From Acidobacteriota bacterium (lineage in GTDB: Bacteria > Acidobacteriota > Terriglobia > Terriglobales > Acidobacteriaceae), in assembly GCA_021804655.1 (NCBI GenBank), contig JAJZHE010000009.1, forward strand, positions 1 to 36,164: 36,164 nt of DNA, given 5' to 3'. A program made the translations under genes and the position numbers. Position 1 is the stretch's first letter. Every line of letters begins with the position of its first letter. The notes beneath the pieces are model-generated. The model was not told where the DNA came from. It saw only the letters and a list, made by a program, of their open reading frames with translations, and made no database searches. This document shows, in pieces, positions 15,344-24,182 of the stretch.

Positions 15344-15442
15344 TGTATCTTCCTCCATATACAGTGTAATCGTAGCGTAAATTTGATTTTCAATCATTCT
15401 AATCTCTGTACTTCAGCCTGCCAGCCACCTATCGTAAATCAA
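15344..15442. promoter_or_regulatory. Divergent lrp/hutH promoter region
   Basis: This 99-bp AT-rich spacer separates the regulator from hutH. It includes the small palindrome TTGATTTTCAA and the inverted pair TGTAT/ATACA around the regulator's ribosome-binding site, both plausible AsnC/Lrp contact points. No strong -35/-10 pair is evident. Confidence 0.4.
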
Positions 15443-16975
15443 ATGGAATCGATTGTTTTGAACGGAAATGCCCTCACGCTGGAAGAGATGCAACAGGTTG
15501 GCCGGAATTGTGCACATGTGGAGCTGGCGGAGTCGGCCCGTGGGCGCATCGCTGCAAGCAGGGCCGTGGTGGAGTCCATTCTGCGCACTGGACGCACCAT
15601 CTATGGCGTCAATACCGGCTTTGGCAAGCTGGCCGAGGTTGGAATTCCCCCGGAGCATCTGGCGCAGTTGCAGACGAATCTGGTGCGCAGCCATGCCTGC
15701 GGACTGGGCGAGCCGCTGAGCCAGACAGAGAGCCGCGCAATGATGCTGCTGCGCGCCAACGTGCTGGCCAAGGGCTTCAGCGGTGTTCGCGTGGAGTTGG
15801 TCGAGCTGCTGATAGCCATGCTGAACAGCGGCGTCCATCCGGTGATTCCGTCGCGCGGCTCCGTCGGCGCAAGTGGCGATCTGGCGCCGCTGGCGCATCT
15901 CGCGCTGGTGTTGATTGGTGAGGGGGAAGCGCAGTTCAAGGGCGAACGGATGTTCGGCGCGCAGGCGCTCGCGGCTGCCGGATTGAAGCCCATCCAACTG
16001 GCGGCAAAAGAAGGGTTGGCGTTGCTGAACGGAACGCAGGCAATGACCTCCGTAGGAGCGAATGCCGTGCTCGATGCCGAGCGGCTGACACGGCTGGCAA
16101 GCATGGCCGGAGCCATGACGCTGGAGGCTTTGAAGGGAACGCCGGTTGCTTTTGATGAGCGGATTCACGCCGCGCGTCCCCATGCCGGGCAGATAGCCGC
16201 GGCGGAGTTTCTGATGCGGCTGCTGGCAGAGAGCGAGATTCGCGATTCCCATCGCAATGGCGACCCGCGCGTGCAGGATGCCTACTGCCTGCGCTGCATG
16301 CCGCAGGTCCATGGAGCCGTGCTCGGTGTGCTCGCGCATGCGCGTCTGGTGCTGGAGACGGAGTCAGGTTCTGCGACGGACAACCCGCTGGTCTTCGGCG
16401 GCGCAGAGCCGGGGGCAGGCGATGTGATTTCCGGCGGCAATTTTCACGGCGCTCCGCTCTCCTATGTCTTCGATTACGTGAGTATCGCGCTCACTGACCT
16501 GGCCAGCATGAGCGAGCGCCGCATCGACCGTCTGGTGAATCCAGACATCAATGAAGGATTGCCGGCGTTTCTCTGTGCCGATGCGGGCCTGTCGTCCGGA
16601 TACATGATTGCGCACGTGACGGCGGCGGCGCTGCTGAATGAGTGCAAGGTGTTGGCGCATCCGTCCAGCACGGATTCGGTGCCCACCTCGGGCGGCAAGG
16701 AAGATCACGTCTCGATGGGGATGACCGGCGCCTTGAAGCTGCGCCAGATCGTGGACAATGTCGAGTGGATTCTGGCGATTGAGCTGCTTTGCGCAGCGCA
16801 GGGACTGGATTTCCGCATGCCGCTGCGCCCGTCCAGAACGTTGCAGCAGGCGCACGCGCTCATCCGCACTCGGGTTGCGCATCTGGACGAGGATCGCGAG
16901 CCGCATCCGGATATCCGCGCACTCGCTCAGCTCATCCGCACGGGAGCCTTCGATGGTCTGTTGGCCAGCGCTTGA
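15443..16975 (+). CDS. hutH: Histidine ammonia-lyase
   Basis: Converts L-histidine to trans-urocanate and ammonia, the first step of histidine degradation. The protein is 510 aa, the usual length. The Ala143-Ser144-Gly145 triad within GSVGASGDLAPLAHLA cyclises to the MIO electrophilic cofactor. Other family motifs are IYGVNTGFGKL (Tyr54), QTNLVRSHACG, ESGSATDNPLVF and GGNFHGAPLSYVFD. The open frame continues far upstream, but homology begins at MESIVLNG, so I chose ATG 15443; it has no Shine-Dalgarno sequence. No hutU, hutI or hutG lies nearby, so the pathway genes must be elsewhere if present. Phenylalanine/tyrosine lyase activity is less likely given the close HutH match. Confidence 0.95.
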   Translation: MESIVLNGNALTLEEMQQVGRNCAHVELAESARGRIAASRAVVESILRTGRTIYGVNTGFGKLAEVGIPPEHLAQLQTNLVRSHACGLGEPLSQTESRAMMLLRANVLAKGFSGVRVELVELLIAMLNSGVHPVIPSRGSVGASGDLAPLAHLALVLIGEGEAQFKGERMFGAQALAAAGLKPIQLAAKEGLALLNGTQAMTSVGANAVLDAERLTRLASMAGAMTLEALKGTPVAFDERIHAARPHAGQIAAAEFLMRLLAESEIRDSHRNGDPRVQDAYCLRCMPQVHGAVLGVLAHARLVLETESGSATDNPLVFGGAEPGAGDVISGGNFHGAPLSYVFDYVSIALTDLASMSERRIDRLVNPDINEGLPAFLCADAGLSSGYMIAHVTAAALLNECKVLAHPSSTDSVPTSGGKEDHVSMGMTGALKLRQIVDNVEWILAIELLCAAQGLDFRMPLRPSRTLQQAHALIRTRVAHLDEDREPHPDIRALAQLIRTGAFDGLLASA

Positions 16976-17009
16976 AAACCGCCGTTAAGGGAATCCTGCG
17001 CGGCGGTTT
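16976..17009 (+). terminator. hutH terminator hairpin
   Basis: AAACCGCCG (16976-16984) and CGGCGGTTT (17001-17009) form a perfect 9-bp stem starting right after the hutH stop, with an inner AGG-GAAT-CCT pairing in the loop. The tail is T-rich but weak. Confidence 0.65.
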
Positions 17010-17175
17010 CCTGTTCTGAAATTTCTGCACCACAATGGCTTCAAATTCCTCTGTCGTTGTCTCCTCACATGCTTAGGATGGGCGTAACCGACCCACCCGG
17101 TTGCGCGAAAAATCGCGCGCAACGGATCGTGCATGGACGGCATGCGATCCGGCGCGGAGGTCGCAGAGGACAACG

Positions 17176-18162
17176 ATGGCAAAGCAGAGATTGCGGGCAG
17201 TAACGGAAGCGTGGCGTCGCCGCGTGGAACGGCGCATCGACTGGAACGCATTGGCGCTGCTCGGCGAGGCGCGCGCAGCGGAATCGACCGCAGTCTGCGA
17301 GCAGCGATCGTCGAGCCGCAGCCGTGCCTCCAACTGGAGCATCTCGCGCGGCAAGCGGGTGCTGGATTGCGTGCTGGCTTCGGTCGTGCTGACCTGTGCG
17401 CTGGTGCCCATGCTGCTGATTGCGCTGCTGGTGAAGCTTTCTTCGCCGGGGCCGGTCATCTATCGGCAACTGCGCGTCGGGCGGCTTGGGCAACTGTTTA
17501 CCATCTACAAATTTCGCACCATGCGGCAGCGCAAGCAGGAGCAAGCCAATGCGCCAATTCTGAATACGCCAACTCTGATGGACGGAGCGCATCGCGTAAC
17601 CGGCATCGGAAGGTGGCTGAGGCAATCCAAGCTCGACGAGCTGCCACAGCTTTGGAACATCCTGAAGGGTGAGATGAGCTTTGTGGGACCGCGGCCCAAG
17701 CTGGCGCATCTGGAGGCCATTGTGCAGATGCCGTACCGACCTGGAATCACCGGTGCCGCGTCGCTGATTTTTCGCAATGAAGAGACCATGTTGCAGCCTG
17801 TTCCACTCGTGCATCTGGATCATTTTTACGATCGTCGCGTCAAGCCGCTGAAGGCGCGCATCGATATGCGCTATATGCGTCAGGCAACGCTGCGTTCCGA
17901 TCTGGAGATGATGCTGTTGACGGTCGTTTCGTGGATATTGCCCGCGCGGCGACCGGCATCGTTCCGTTTTGCGGATCAGCGCCTGCATCGCCCTGCAGAT
18001 CGCCCCGCAGATCATTTCGCCGATCGTTTAGCCGATCACTCAGCAGATCGGGGGCAATCGGCAGCGCAGCCCACGATGACGCCGGAGCCAATCTCAATCG
18101 CGCCGATGCAGGCAGCTACACGCATTCCAGCCATCTCCACCGACCCTTCGCTGATGGCATGA
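17176..18162 (+). CDS. Undecaprenyl-phosphate sugar-1-phosphate transferase
   Basis: Bacterial sugar transferase (PF02397, PglC/WbaP catalytic type) that moves a sugar-1-phosphate from a nucleotide sugar to undecaprenyl phosphate, starting polysaccharide or glycan assembly at the inner membrane. In the 328-aa product a basic N-terminal region (1-58) precedes the membrane helix VLDCVLASVVLTCALVPMLL. Conserved motifs follow: YKFRTM, the catalytic dyad Asp154-Glu155 in KLDELPQLWN, MSFVGPRP and PGITG. After the catalytic domain the C-terminus is a repeat tail (ADxx units, 267-294). The start MAKQRL is chosen for GAGG 6 bp upstream. No other polysaccharide genes are adjacent; two glycosyltransferases lie 10 kb away. 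Confidence 0.9.
   Translation: MAKQRLRAVTEAWRRRVERRIDWNALALLGEARAAESTAVCEQRSSSRSRASNWSISRGKRVLDCVLASVVLTCALVPMLLIALLVKLSSPGPVIYRQLRVGRLGQLFTIYKFRTMRQRKQEQANAPILNTPTLMDGAHRVTGIGRWLRQSKLDELPQLWNILKGEMSFVGPRPKLAHLEAIVQMPYRPGITGAASLIFRNEETMLQPVPLVHLDHFYDRRVKPLKARIDMRYMRQATLRSDLEMMLLTVVSWILPARRPASFRFADQRLHRPADRPADHFADRLADHSADRGQSAAQPTMTPEPISIAPMQAATRIPAISTDPSLMA
17971..18054 (+). repeat. 12-bp tandem repeat at the 3' end of the sugar transferase
   Basis: Seven consecutive 12-bp units, consensus GCNGATCNNNNN (the second unit is the most diverged), are in frame and encode ADQR-LHRP-ADRP-ADHF-ADRL-ADHS-ADRG. The repeat lies outside the catalytic domain. Confidence 0.75.
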
Positions 18163-18186
18163 TCTTCTGTCGCAGGACAGCGCGCG

Positions 18187-21100
18187 TCACACTGTCGTCT
18201 GGTGATTGCGCGTCAGCCAGTAATAGACGGCAGGCGTGACGAAGACAGACAGCGCCACCGAGATGCACAGTCCGCCAATCACCCCGATGGCAAGCGGTTG
18301 CAGCATCTGTGAGCCTGCGCCGATGGCGAAGGCCAGCGGAAGCATGCCGCAGACAGCGGCGATGGCCGTCATCAGAATCGGCCTCAGTCGGCGTTGCGCC
18401 GCTTCGACCATCGCCTGCTCGGGAGCAACGCCGAGCGCGCGGAATTTTTCATCGGCGTCGAGCAGTAGAATTCCGTTTTTCGCAACGATTCCGATCACCA
18501 TGATGACAGCCATGAAGCTGGCCACGTTGAAGGTGGTTCCCGTGATGAGCAGGGCAAAAAGCACGCCGGCAACCGAGAGCAGGGAACTGGTGAGGATGGC
18601 CGTCGGCGCGGAGAAGTTGCGAAACTCCAGCAGCAAAACGCCGAAGACCAGCACAAGCGCGAGAATGAGCACATGGAGCAGGTCGGCAAAGGATTTCTGC
18701 TGCTCCTGATAGGTGCCGCCGTACTCGACGCGGACGTTTGGCGGCAGATGAAGCGCGTTGACAGCCTGCTGCACTTTCAACATTGCGCCGCCAAGATCGG
18801 AGCCTTCCAGCCGTCCGGTCACGACAATGAGCTGTTGCAGATTTTCCCGCCGAATCTCGTTTTGCGGCGGCAATTCAGTGATCTGGGTAAGCGCGCCCAG
18901 CGTTGCCGTTTGCCCGGATGCAGCGTTGAAGACCGTGTTCTGGATGGCCTGAAGCGAGGAGCGGTTTGCGTCCGGCAGGCGGACGCGCACCGTGTATGGA
19001 CGGTCGTTGACGATCATCGCATCGTTGGCGGGAAGGCCGTCCATGATCGCCGTGGAGTCGGCGATCACCTCAGCCGGCGTAAATCCAAAGTGGCTGGCCA
19101 GAACCGGGCTGACGGCAAAGCTGGTGGCCGGACCGCTGACCGTGTTGTCGATGCCGTTTTCCGTGTCCACCACGCCGGGAATCGCAGCGATGGCCTTTTC
19201 CACTTCAGGCCCAAGCTGGTTCAGCAGGGTTTGATCGTTGCAGAAAAGCTTGATCTGAATCGGGTCCGGCGCGTTGGAAAGATCGCCGATGTTGTCCTGC
19301 AACACCTGCGTGAACTCGACATCCAGCTCCGGCTCTTCCGTACGTACGCGACGACGCACCTCGGCCATGATCTCGTCGATCGAGCGCGTTCGTTTGTTTC
19401 TGAGTTTGACCGTGAAGTCGCCGTAGTTGGCCTCCGTCACAGCGGCCAGGCCAAGCTGCAAGCCGGTGCGGCGTGAGGTGATTTCAACCTCCGGCGTCGA
19501 TTGGAGGATGCCTTCCACGTGCTCCAGCACGCGATTGGTCTCCGTCAGGGAACTGCCCGAGGGCATGATGTAGTCCAGGATGAATCCGCCTTCGTCCATG
19601 GCCGGCAGCAGATCGGAGCCAAGATGGGAGTAGCAAAGATAACCGCCAGCGACAATGGCCAGGCAGATGGCGGCAAGCATCAGCGGGCGTTTGAGCACCC
19701 AATGCAGAGCGACGGTATGGGCGGCCAGCACCCGTCGCAGCAGCGGGCCAACATGTTCGTCCCCTGCCGTCAACGGCGCAGAGTCATCGGCGGCGACGTC
19801 GTGCTCGGCGTTGGGCTGGCGTGTGCCGCGCGTGGAGCGAAGCAGGACAAGCGAAAGCGCTGGTGTCCAGGTAAGCGCCAACAGAAGCGAGGTGAGCAGT
19901 GCTGCCGTCATGGTGATGGCCAGCGCGCGAAAGAAAGTTCCAGTGACGCCCGTGACAGCGATGAGCGGAACGAAGACGACGACCGGCGTGATGGTCGATC
20001 CGATGAGAGGAATCGTGATCTCGCGGAAGGTTTTGCGAACAGCTTCAATGCGGGATTCGCCCAGATCGCGATGAACGACAATCGCCTCGACAACGACGAT
20101 GGCATCGTCGATCACCAGCCCGATGGCTGCCGCGAGACCGCCGAGGGTCATCAGGTTAAAGGATTGGCCGATAACCCACAGAAAAAGAATGGTGACAGAA
20201 ACCGTGACTGGAATGACAAGGCCGGCCACGACCGACGAACTCCAGTCGCGCAGAAACAGATAGAGAATGATGCAGGCCAGCAACAGGCCGATCAGGATAG
20301 CGTCGCGCACGCTCCCAATCGACTCGCGAACCAGTTGGGATTGATCGTAGAAGGGAACAAGATGGACACCGGGCGGAAGTTTTTTCTGCAATTCGGCGAT
20401 CTTTGCGGCGACCCCGTTGGCGACGGTGACAGTGTTGGAGTTGAGCTGTCGCGTGATGCTGAGCAGGACGGCGGGCTTCCCGTTTGCCGTGACGATGGTG
20501 TAGATCGGCATCGTCGCCTTTTCCACGCGTGCAATGTCGGCGATGTGAATCGGCGCGCCGGCGGGGGTGGTTTTCAGCACCAGACTGCCCAGCTCTGCCG
20601 CACGATGCGCCTGCGAGCCGACCAGTCCAAGGATCAGCTCGTGATGATCTTCGTAGAGTCCCGGCGAATCGATGAGATTGGAAGCATCGACGCCGTTGAC
20701 GATGTCGGAGACGGTGATGCCGGCAGCCTGAAGCGCGCCCATGTTGGGGATGATGTGGTACTCCGGAATCTGGCCGCCCTGCACCAGCACGGTGCTGACG
20801 CCTTCGACGCGATTCAGCGGTGGCTTCAGGTCGTAAGTGGCCATCTCCCACAGATCGGATTGACTCAGCGTCTTCGACGCGCCGGGATCGGTGACGAGCG
20901 CATAACCAAGAATGGGAAAGGTGGCAAAGGTGAGGCGATTCGTGGTGATGCGCACGGTGGAGGGAAGCGACTGCTGCACGCTGGAGATGGCGGCGTTGAC
21001 CAGCTCCAGCGTGAGCCACATGTCGGAGTTCCAGTCGAAAAAGAGGCTGACCTCCGCAGAGCCGCGGCTGGTGGTGCTGCGCACAAGCTGCAGTCCGGGC

Positions 21101-21363
21101 ACGCTGTTCACCGCGTCTTCGATGGGTCGCGTGATCGTAACCTGCATCTGCTCCACAGGCATCACGCCGTTGTCGATGGCGATGAGGATGCGTGGAAAAT
21201 CCGTAGTGGGAAAGACCGAGATCGGCACCTGAAACGCGGCATAAACGCCGATCAGTGTGAGCGCAATCAGAAAGAAAAAAATTGGCATCTTCAGGCGATC
21301 GAGCCAGAAGACATCCGTAGATTCCGAAGAGGCTCCGGCAGTGGAGCGGCCTGGCTCGGTCAC
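18187..21363 (-). CDS. RND efflux pump inner-membrane transporter
   Basis: A 1058-aa AcrB-like resistance-nodulation-division permease that exports compounds by proton exchange in a tripartite complex. The first membrane helix is IFFFLIALTLIGVYAAF. The proton-relay aspartates are Asp419-Asp420 in GLVIDDAIVVVE, and the matching lysine is Lys962 in IVAKNGILLLD. The double-Asp motif favours the hydrophobe/amphiphile (HAE) class over the heavy-metal class, but the substrate cannot be named. The start is GTG, overlapping the adaptor stop by 4 bp (GTGA). It is the last gene of an outer-membrane channel, adaptor and pump operon, converging 24 bp from the sugar transferase gene. Confidence 0.93.
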   Translation of the reverse strand: MTEPGRSTAGASSESTDVFWLDRLKMPIFFFLIALTLIGVYAAFQVPISVFPTTDFPRILIAIDNGVMPVEQMQVTITRPIEDAVNSVPGLQLVRSTTSRGSAEVSLFFDWNSDMWLTLELVNAAISSVQQSLPSTVRITTNRLTFATFPILGYALVTDPGASKTLSQSDLWEMATYDLKPPLNRVEGVSTVLVQGGQIPEYHIIPNMGALQAAGITVSDIVNGVDASNLIDSPGLYEDHHELILGLVGSQAHRAAELGSLVLKTTPAGAPIHIADIARVEKATMPIYTIVTANGKPAVLLSITRQLNSNTVTVANGVAAKIAELQKKLPPGVHLVPFYDQSQLVRESIGSVRDAILIGLLLACIILYLFLRDWSSSVVAGLVIPVTVSVTILFLWVIGQSFNLMTLGGLAAAIGLVIDDAIVVVEAIVVHRDLGESRIEAVRKTFREITIPLIGSTITPVVVFVPLIAVTGVTGTFFRALAITMTAALLTSLLLALTWTPALSLVLLRSTRGTRQPNAEHDVAADDSAPLTAGDEHVGPLLRRVLAAHTVALHWVLKRPLMLAAICLAIVAGGYLCYSHLGSDLLPAMDEGGFILDYIMPSGSSLTETNRVLEHVEGILQSTPEVEITSRRTGLQLGLAAVTEANYGDFTVKLRNKRTRSIDEIMAEVRRRVRTEEPELDVEFTQVLQDNIGDLSNAPDPIQIKLFCNDQTLLNQLGPEVEKAIAAIPGVVDTENGIDNTVSGPATSFAVSPVLASHFGFTPAEVIADSTAIMDGLPANDAMIVNDRPYTVRVRLPDANRSSLQAIQNTVFNAASGQTATLGALTQITELPPQNEIRRENLQQLIVVTGRLEGSDLGGAMLKVQQAVNALHLPPNVRVEYGGTYQEQQKSFADLLHVLILALVLVFGVLLLEFRNFSAPTAILTSSLLSVAGVLFALLITGTTFNVASFMAVIMVIGIVAKNGILLLDADEKFRALGVAPEQAMVEAAQRRLRPILMTAIAAVCGMLPLAFAIGAGSQMLQPLAIGVIGGLCISVALSVFVTPAVYYWLTRNHQTTV

Positions 21364-22646
21364 TGTTTGTCTCCGTCAGGTGAGGCATCGCCGGATGAGG
21401 CGTCCGCAGATGAAACCGTAACCGGAGTCTCGGGGTCCAGAGCATAACTGCCGACGGAGATCACTTTGGAATCCGACGGAAGTCCGGAGAGAATCTGCGC
21501 CTGCTTTGCCGTCAGAATTCCGACGGTCACAGGACGTCGTACGGCGGTGTTTTTCGCACTGACCAGCATCACAAAATGCGAACCATCCTCCGCTGTTTGC
21601 AGCGCTTCCGCGGGAATGATGGTGGCTTTGTCCACGGTTTTCCCTGTGATGGAGACGTGCACCGGGGTGCCAGCCTTCAGCGTCTGGTGCGGATTTTCCG
21701 CGCGCACCCAGATTTCGAGGGTGGAGCTGCCGGCATCCAGGGCAGGACTGATCAGGACAACCTTGGCTGGATACGGATCGCTGAGTCCGGGAACGGAGAA
21801 CGTCGCATCCGAGCCAAGCGAGATGGACGCCGCTTCCACCTGTGCCAGATGCACTTTGGCGATGAGCGCGTGCGTATCCATCACGGTGATGACAGGTGTT
21901 CCAGCCTGCGCGGTTTCGCCATCGAAGAGCGGTCGGTCGGTAACGTAGCCGTCGATGGGGCTGCGAATCTCGGTGTAGCTCAGCATGGCTTTGGCATTGA
22001 GCAGCCTGCCGTTGGCCGACTGAAGCTCACCGCGTGCGGCCTGAATGGCCGCTTCCCGGGTCGCCGTTTGCAGTGCCGTGTAGTGCGCCTGTGCCAGATC
22101 GAGCGTTGCTTTGGATTGCAGCAAAGCATTACGCGCAAGATCGAGATCGCGCCCCGGGATCGCGCCCTGCTGGAAGAGTTTTTCACGAGCCTGAGCGATG
22201 CTGCGATTCAGGTCGTAGTCAGCCTGCGCCTGTTTCAGGTCAAAACCGGCGCGAGCGAAATCCTCTGGCAAAGTGGACTTCATCGACGTTTCAAACGTGG
22301 CCTGGGCCGCTTTGTATGCGCCTTCGTTGTCCTGCGCGGCGGCGGCGAGATCCTTGTTCTCCAGCGTGAGCAGAAGCTGGCCAGCATGCACGTGGTCTCC
22401 GCGTTGCACCAGAAAATGCTGCACCGGGGAAGTGACTTTGGGCTGGATCGCAGCCATGGCAAGCGGCGTCAACACGGCATCCGCCTCAATCGTTTGCGAG
22501 ATGCTGCCGATGGTGACGGGCGCAAGCTGGACGGAGACCTGGGGCGTGACGGCAGCTTCTTTGGATTTACATCCTGCAATCAGAAACGCGCCCACACAGG
22601 CGACTGTCGCCGTGCGCAGCATGAGGCTGGATTGGGTTTTACGCAT
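21360..22646 (-). CDS. RND periplasmic adaptor lipoprotein (AcrA/HlyD family)
   Basis: A 428-aa membrane-fusion protein bridging the pump and the outer-membrane channel. The N-terminus is a lipoprotein signal with lipobox LIAGC (Cys26). The biotinyl-lipoyl-like halves are present (IQPKVTSPVQHFLVQRGDHV and AMLSYTEIRSPIDGYVTDRP) around an alpha-helical hairpin rich in Ala and Gln (about 110-210). Beta-barrel and membrane-proximal domains follow (LVSAKNTAVRRPVTVGI). The gene starts 3 bp after the outer-membrane channel stop and overlaps the pump start, so the three are co-transcribed. Confidence 0.93.
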   Translation of the reverse strand: MRKTQSSLMLRTATVACVGAFLIAGCKSKEAAVTPQVSVQLAPVTIGSISQTIEADAVLTPLAMAAIQPKVTSPVQHFLVQRGDHVHAGQLLLTLENKDLAAAAQDNEGAYKAAQATFETSMKSTLPEDFARAGFDLKQAQADYDLNRSIAQAREKLFQQGAIPGRDLDLARNALLQSKATLDLAQAHYTALQTATREAAIQAARGELQSANGRLLNAKAMLSYTEIRSPIDGYVTDRPLFDGETAQAGTPVITVMDTHALIAKVHLAQVEAASISLGSDATFSVPGLSDPYPAKVVLISPALDAGSSTLEIWVRAENPHQTLKAGTPVHVSITGKTVDKATIIPAEALQTAEDGSHFVMLVSAKNTAVRRPVTVGILTAKQAQILSGLPSDSKVISVGSYALDPETPVTVSSADASSGDASPDGDKQ

Positions 22647-22649
22647 GGC

Positions 22650-24080
22650 TCACAGTTTCCCCGTAAGGATTTGTAGATTCGCAACCGCAGACTGGTAACG
22701 CATCCTGCCGTCTTCCTTTGCATTCTGGGCAAGAAGGAACGAGGTCTGCGCATCGACAACTTCAAGCACCGTTGCTTCCCCCGCCGTGTAACGCATGCGC
22801 GTCAGGCGCAGGCTCTCCTGCGCAGTAGCGACGCTGGCGTCCAGCGAGTGGAGTTGTTCCTGAGCGACCCGGGCCTCTGACCACGCCTCATCGGTATCTG
22901 CAATGAGCCGTCGCTGCGTTGCCGTCAACGCAACTTTGGCAGCGTTGCGAATGCTGGTCTTCTGCTGAATGCGGTGATGCGTTGCAAACCAGTCCCAGAC
23001 CGGAATATCCAGCGTGGCAACTGCGGCGTAACCAAGATTCTTTGTTCCATGCGGGCCGTTCATTGCAAACTGCGGCGCATCGATGCCGTAAAAGTAATTC
23101 AGCGTCAGGTCGGGAAGATAGCTGGCGCGTGTGCCCGCAAGATCGAACTGAGCGGCACGCAACGACGACGCAGCTTCGATCAGCAAAGGATTCTGATCAT
23201 TGGCATCCGCGGCGAATGCGCTGTGGGGCTGAAGCGGAGGCAGATCGGCAGGCTTCTGCAGAAGATAAGCCGTATGCGGATCAGGAAAAAGCAGCACACC
23301 CAGTTCAAGCCTGGCTTTTTCCGCGGCAAGCTGCGCATCGGAGAGATCGCGCTCGCGCTGCTGCACTTCAAGCTCGGCTTTGATGACGTCGGCGTGCGCG
23401 GCTTCTCGCGCGGTTTCCCTTTGCTGCGTCAGAGTGAGAAAGCTGGATGCTTCCTGAAGCGCCTGTCGCGCGATGGAAACTTTGTTTTCCGTGGCCGTGA
23501 TGTTGTAGTAGAGCGCGACGACGGCGGCCACAAGTCCACGACGAGCAATCTCAAGCTGCGCCGCAGCAGCCTGTGCAATGGCTGAGGTCTGCGCAACCGT
23601 TGCCGCCTGCTGCAAGCTGAGCGTCTCCGTGATCGCTGCCTGGCTCACATATTCGTGGGTCGCGTTGTTTGCAATGAAACGCGGCGTCTGGTTCGCAGCG
23701 GAAAGCAATGTGCCGGGGAGCAGCACCTGGGGCTGCGTATAAATGTACTGGTTGTGATAGACAACGCCCGGCAGCAGCGCGGAGACGGCGATGGAGTGGT
23801 CCAGCCGCGCCACCTGATTCGACGCAACCGCAGCGGCAAAGTTCGGCTCGTTCTTCTTGGCGCGCGCAATGGCATCTGCCAGCGTGATGACGGGCGCGGG
23901 TGAGGATGGAACTGCGGCCGTCGATTGCGGCGAAGCAGAGGCTGTCAGTTGCACCTGGCCCATCGTCGTCTGGGCCAGTGTCGCCGCTGTGCAGACTGCA
24001 AAGAGGCACGCGCAGCAAACACATGCTCGAATGCGAGAGGAAATCCATCGATGCTGTGACCTGAGGGAAGAAGTTTTCAT
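22650..24080 (-). CDS. TolC-family outer-membrane efflux channel
   Basis: A 476-aa outer-membrane factor forming the exit duct of the tripartite pump. The signal peptide is at about residues 1-37 (hydrophobic ACVCCACLFAVCTAATLAQ). Two OEP-type repeats, long Ala/Gln-rich helices, follow (ITLADAIARAKKNEPNFAAA for the first; QNPLLIEAASSLRAAQFDLA for the second), ending in the conserved YTAGEATVLEVVDAQTSFLLAQ. The start MKTSSLR is preferred over an upstream ATG at 24143 because only this one gives a normal signal peptide. It is the first gene of the pump operon, 97 bp after the kinase stop, with a direct-repeat operator in between. Confidence 0.92.
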   Translation of the reverse strand: MKTSSLRSQHRWISSRIRACVCCACLFAVCTAATLAQTTMGQVQLTASASPQSTAAVPSSPAPVITLADAIARAKKNEPNFAAAVASNQVARLDHSIAVSALLPGVVYHNQYIYTQPQVLLPGTLLSAANQTPRFIANNATHEYVSQAAITETLSLQQAATVAQTSAIAQAAAAQLEIARRGLVAAVVALYYNITATENKVSIARQALQEASSFLTLTQQRETAREAAHADVIKAELEVQQRERDLSDAQLAAEKARLELGVLLFPDPHTAYLLQKPADLPPLQPHSAFAADANDQNPLLIEAASSLRAAQFDLAGTRASYLPDLTLNYFYGIDAPQFAMNGPHGTKNLGYAAVATLDIPVWDWFATHHRIQQKTSIRNAAKVALTATQRRLIADTDEAWSEARVAQEQLHSLDASVATAQESLRLTRMRYTAGEATVLEVVDAQTSFLLAQNAKEDGRMRYQSAVANLQILTGKL

Positions 24081-24164
24081 GGACTCGCTACAGTTTCGAT
24101 CTCTGCGCCTGAAGCCGACAAATCGCACAAGCAAAACCGGCATCGTTTTATGGTGCCATACGGA

Positions 24165-24182
24165 GCTTAACGTTGGCTTAAG
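24165..24182 (-). promoter_or_regulatory. Direct-repeat operator before the efflux operon
   Basis: Read on the minus strand, CTTAAGC-CAAC-GTTAAGC is a 7-4-7 direct repeat (TTAAG-N6-TTAAG), the layout bound by OmpR/PhoB-family dimers. It overlaps the kinase stop codon and lies 84 bp upstream of the TolC-type start. A CATAAA hexamer 12 bp downstream could be the -10. It matches the element at 26350-26367 at all positions of the CTTMAGCC-N4-TTMAGC consensus. Confidence 0.6.

Noticed and set aside
14984-15442. 153-codon N-terminal extension of hutH
   Set aside because: It runs antisense through the AsnC/Lrp gene; HutH homology starts at MESIVLNG.
18167-18180. CTGTC-GCAG-GACAG hairpin between the convergent sugar transferase and pump genes
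   Set aside because: Only a 5-bp stem with no T tract on either side; too weak to call a terminator.
19501-21447. Plus-strand open frame of 648 codons opposite the RND pump gene
   Set aside because: Shadow of the pump gene; Asp/Arg/Gly-rich translation with no recognisable domain.
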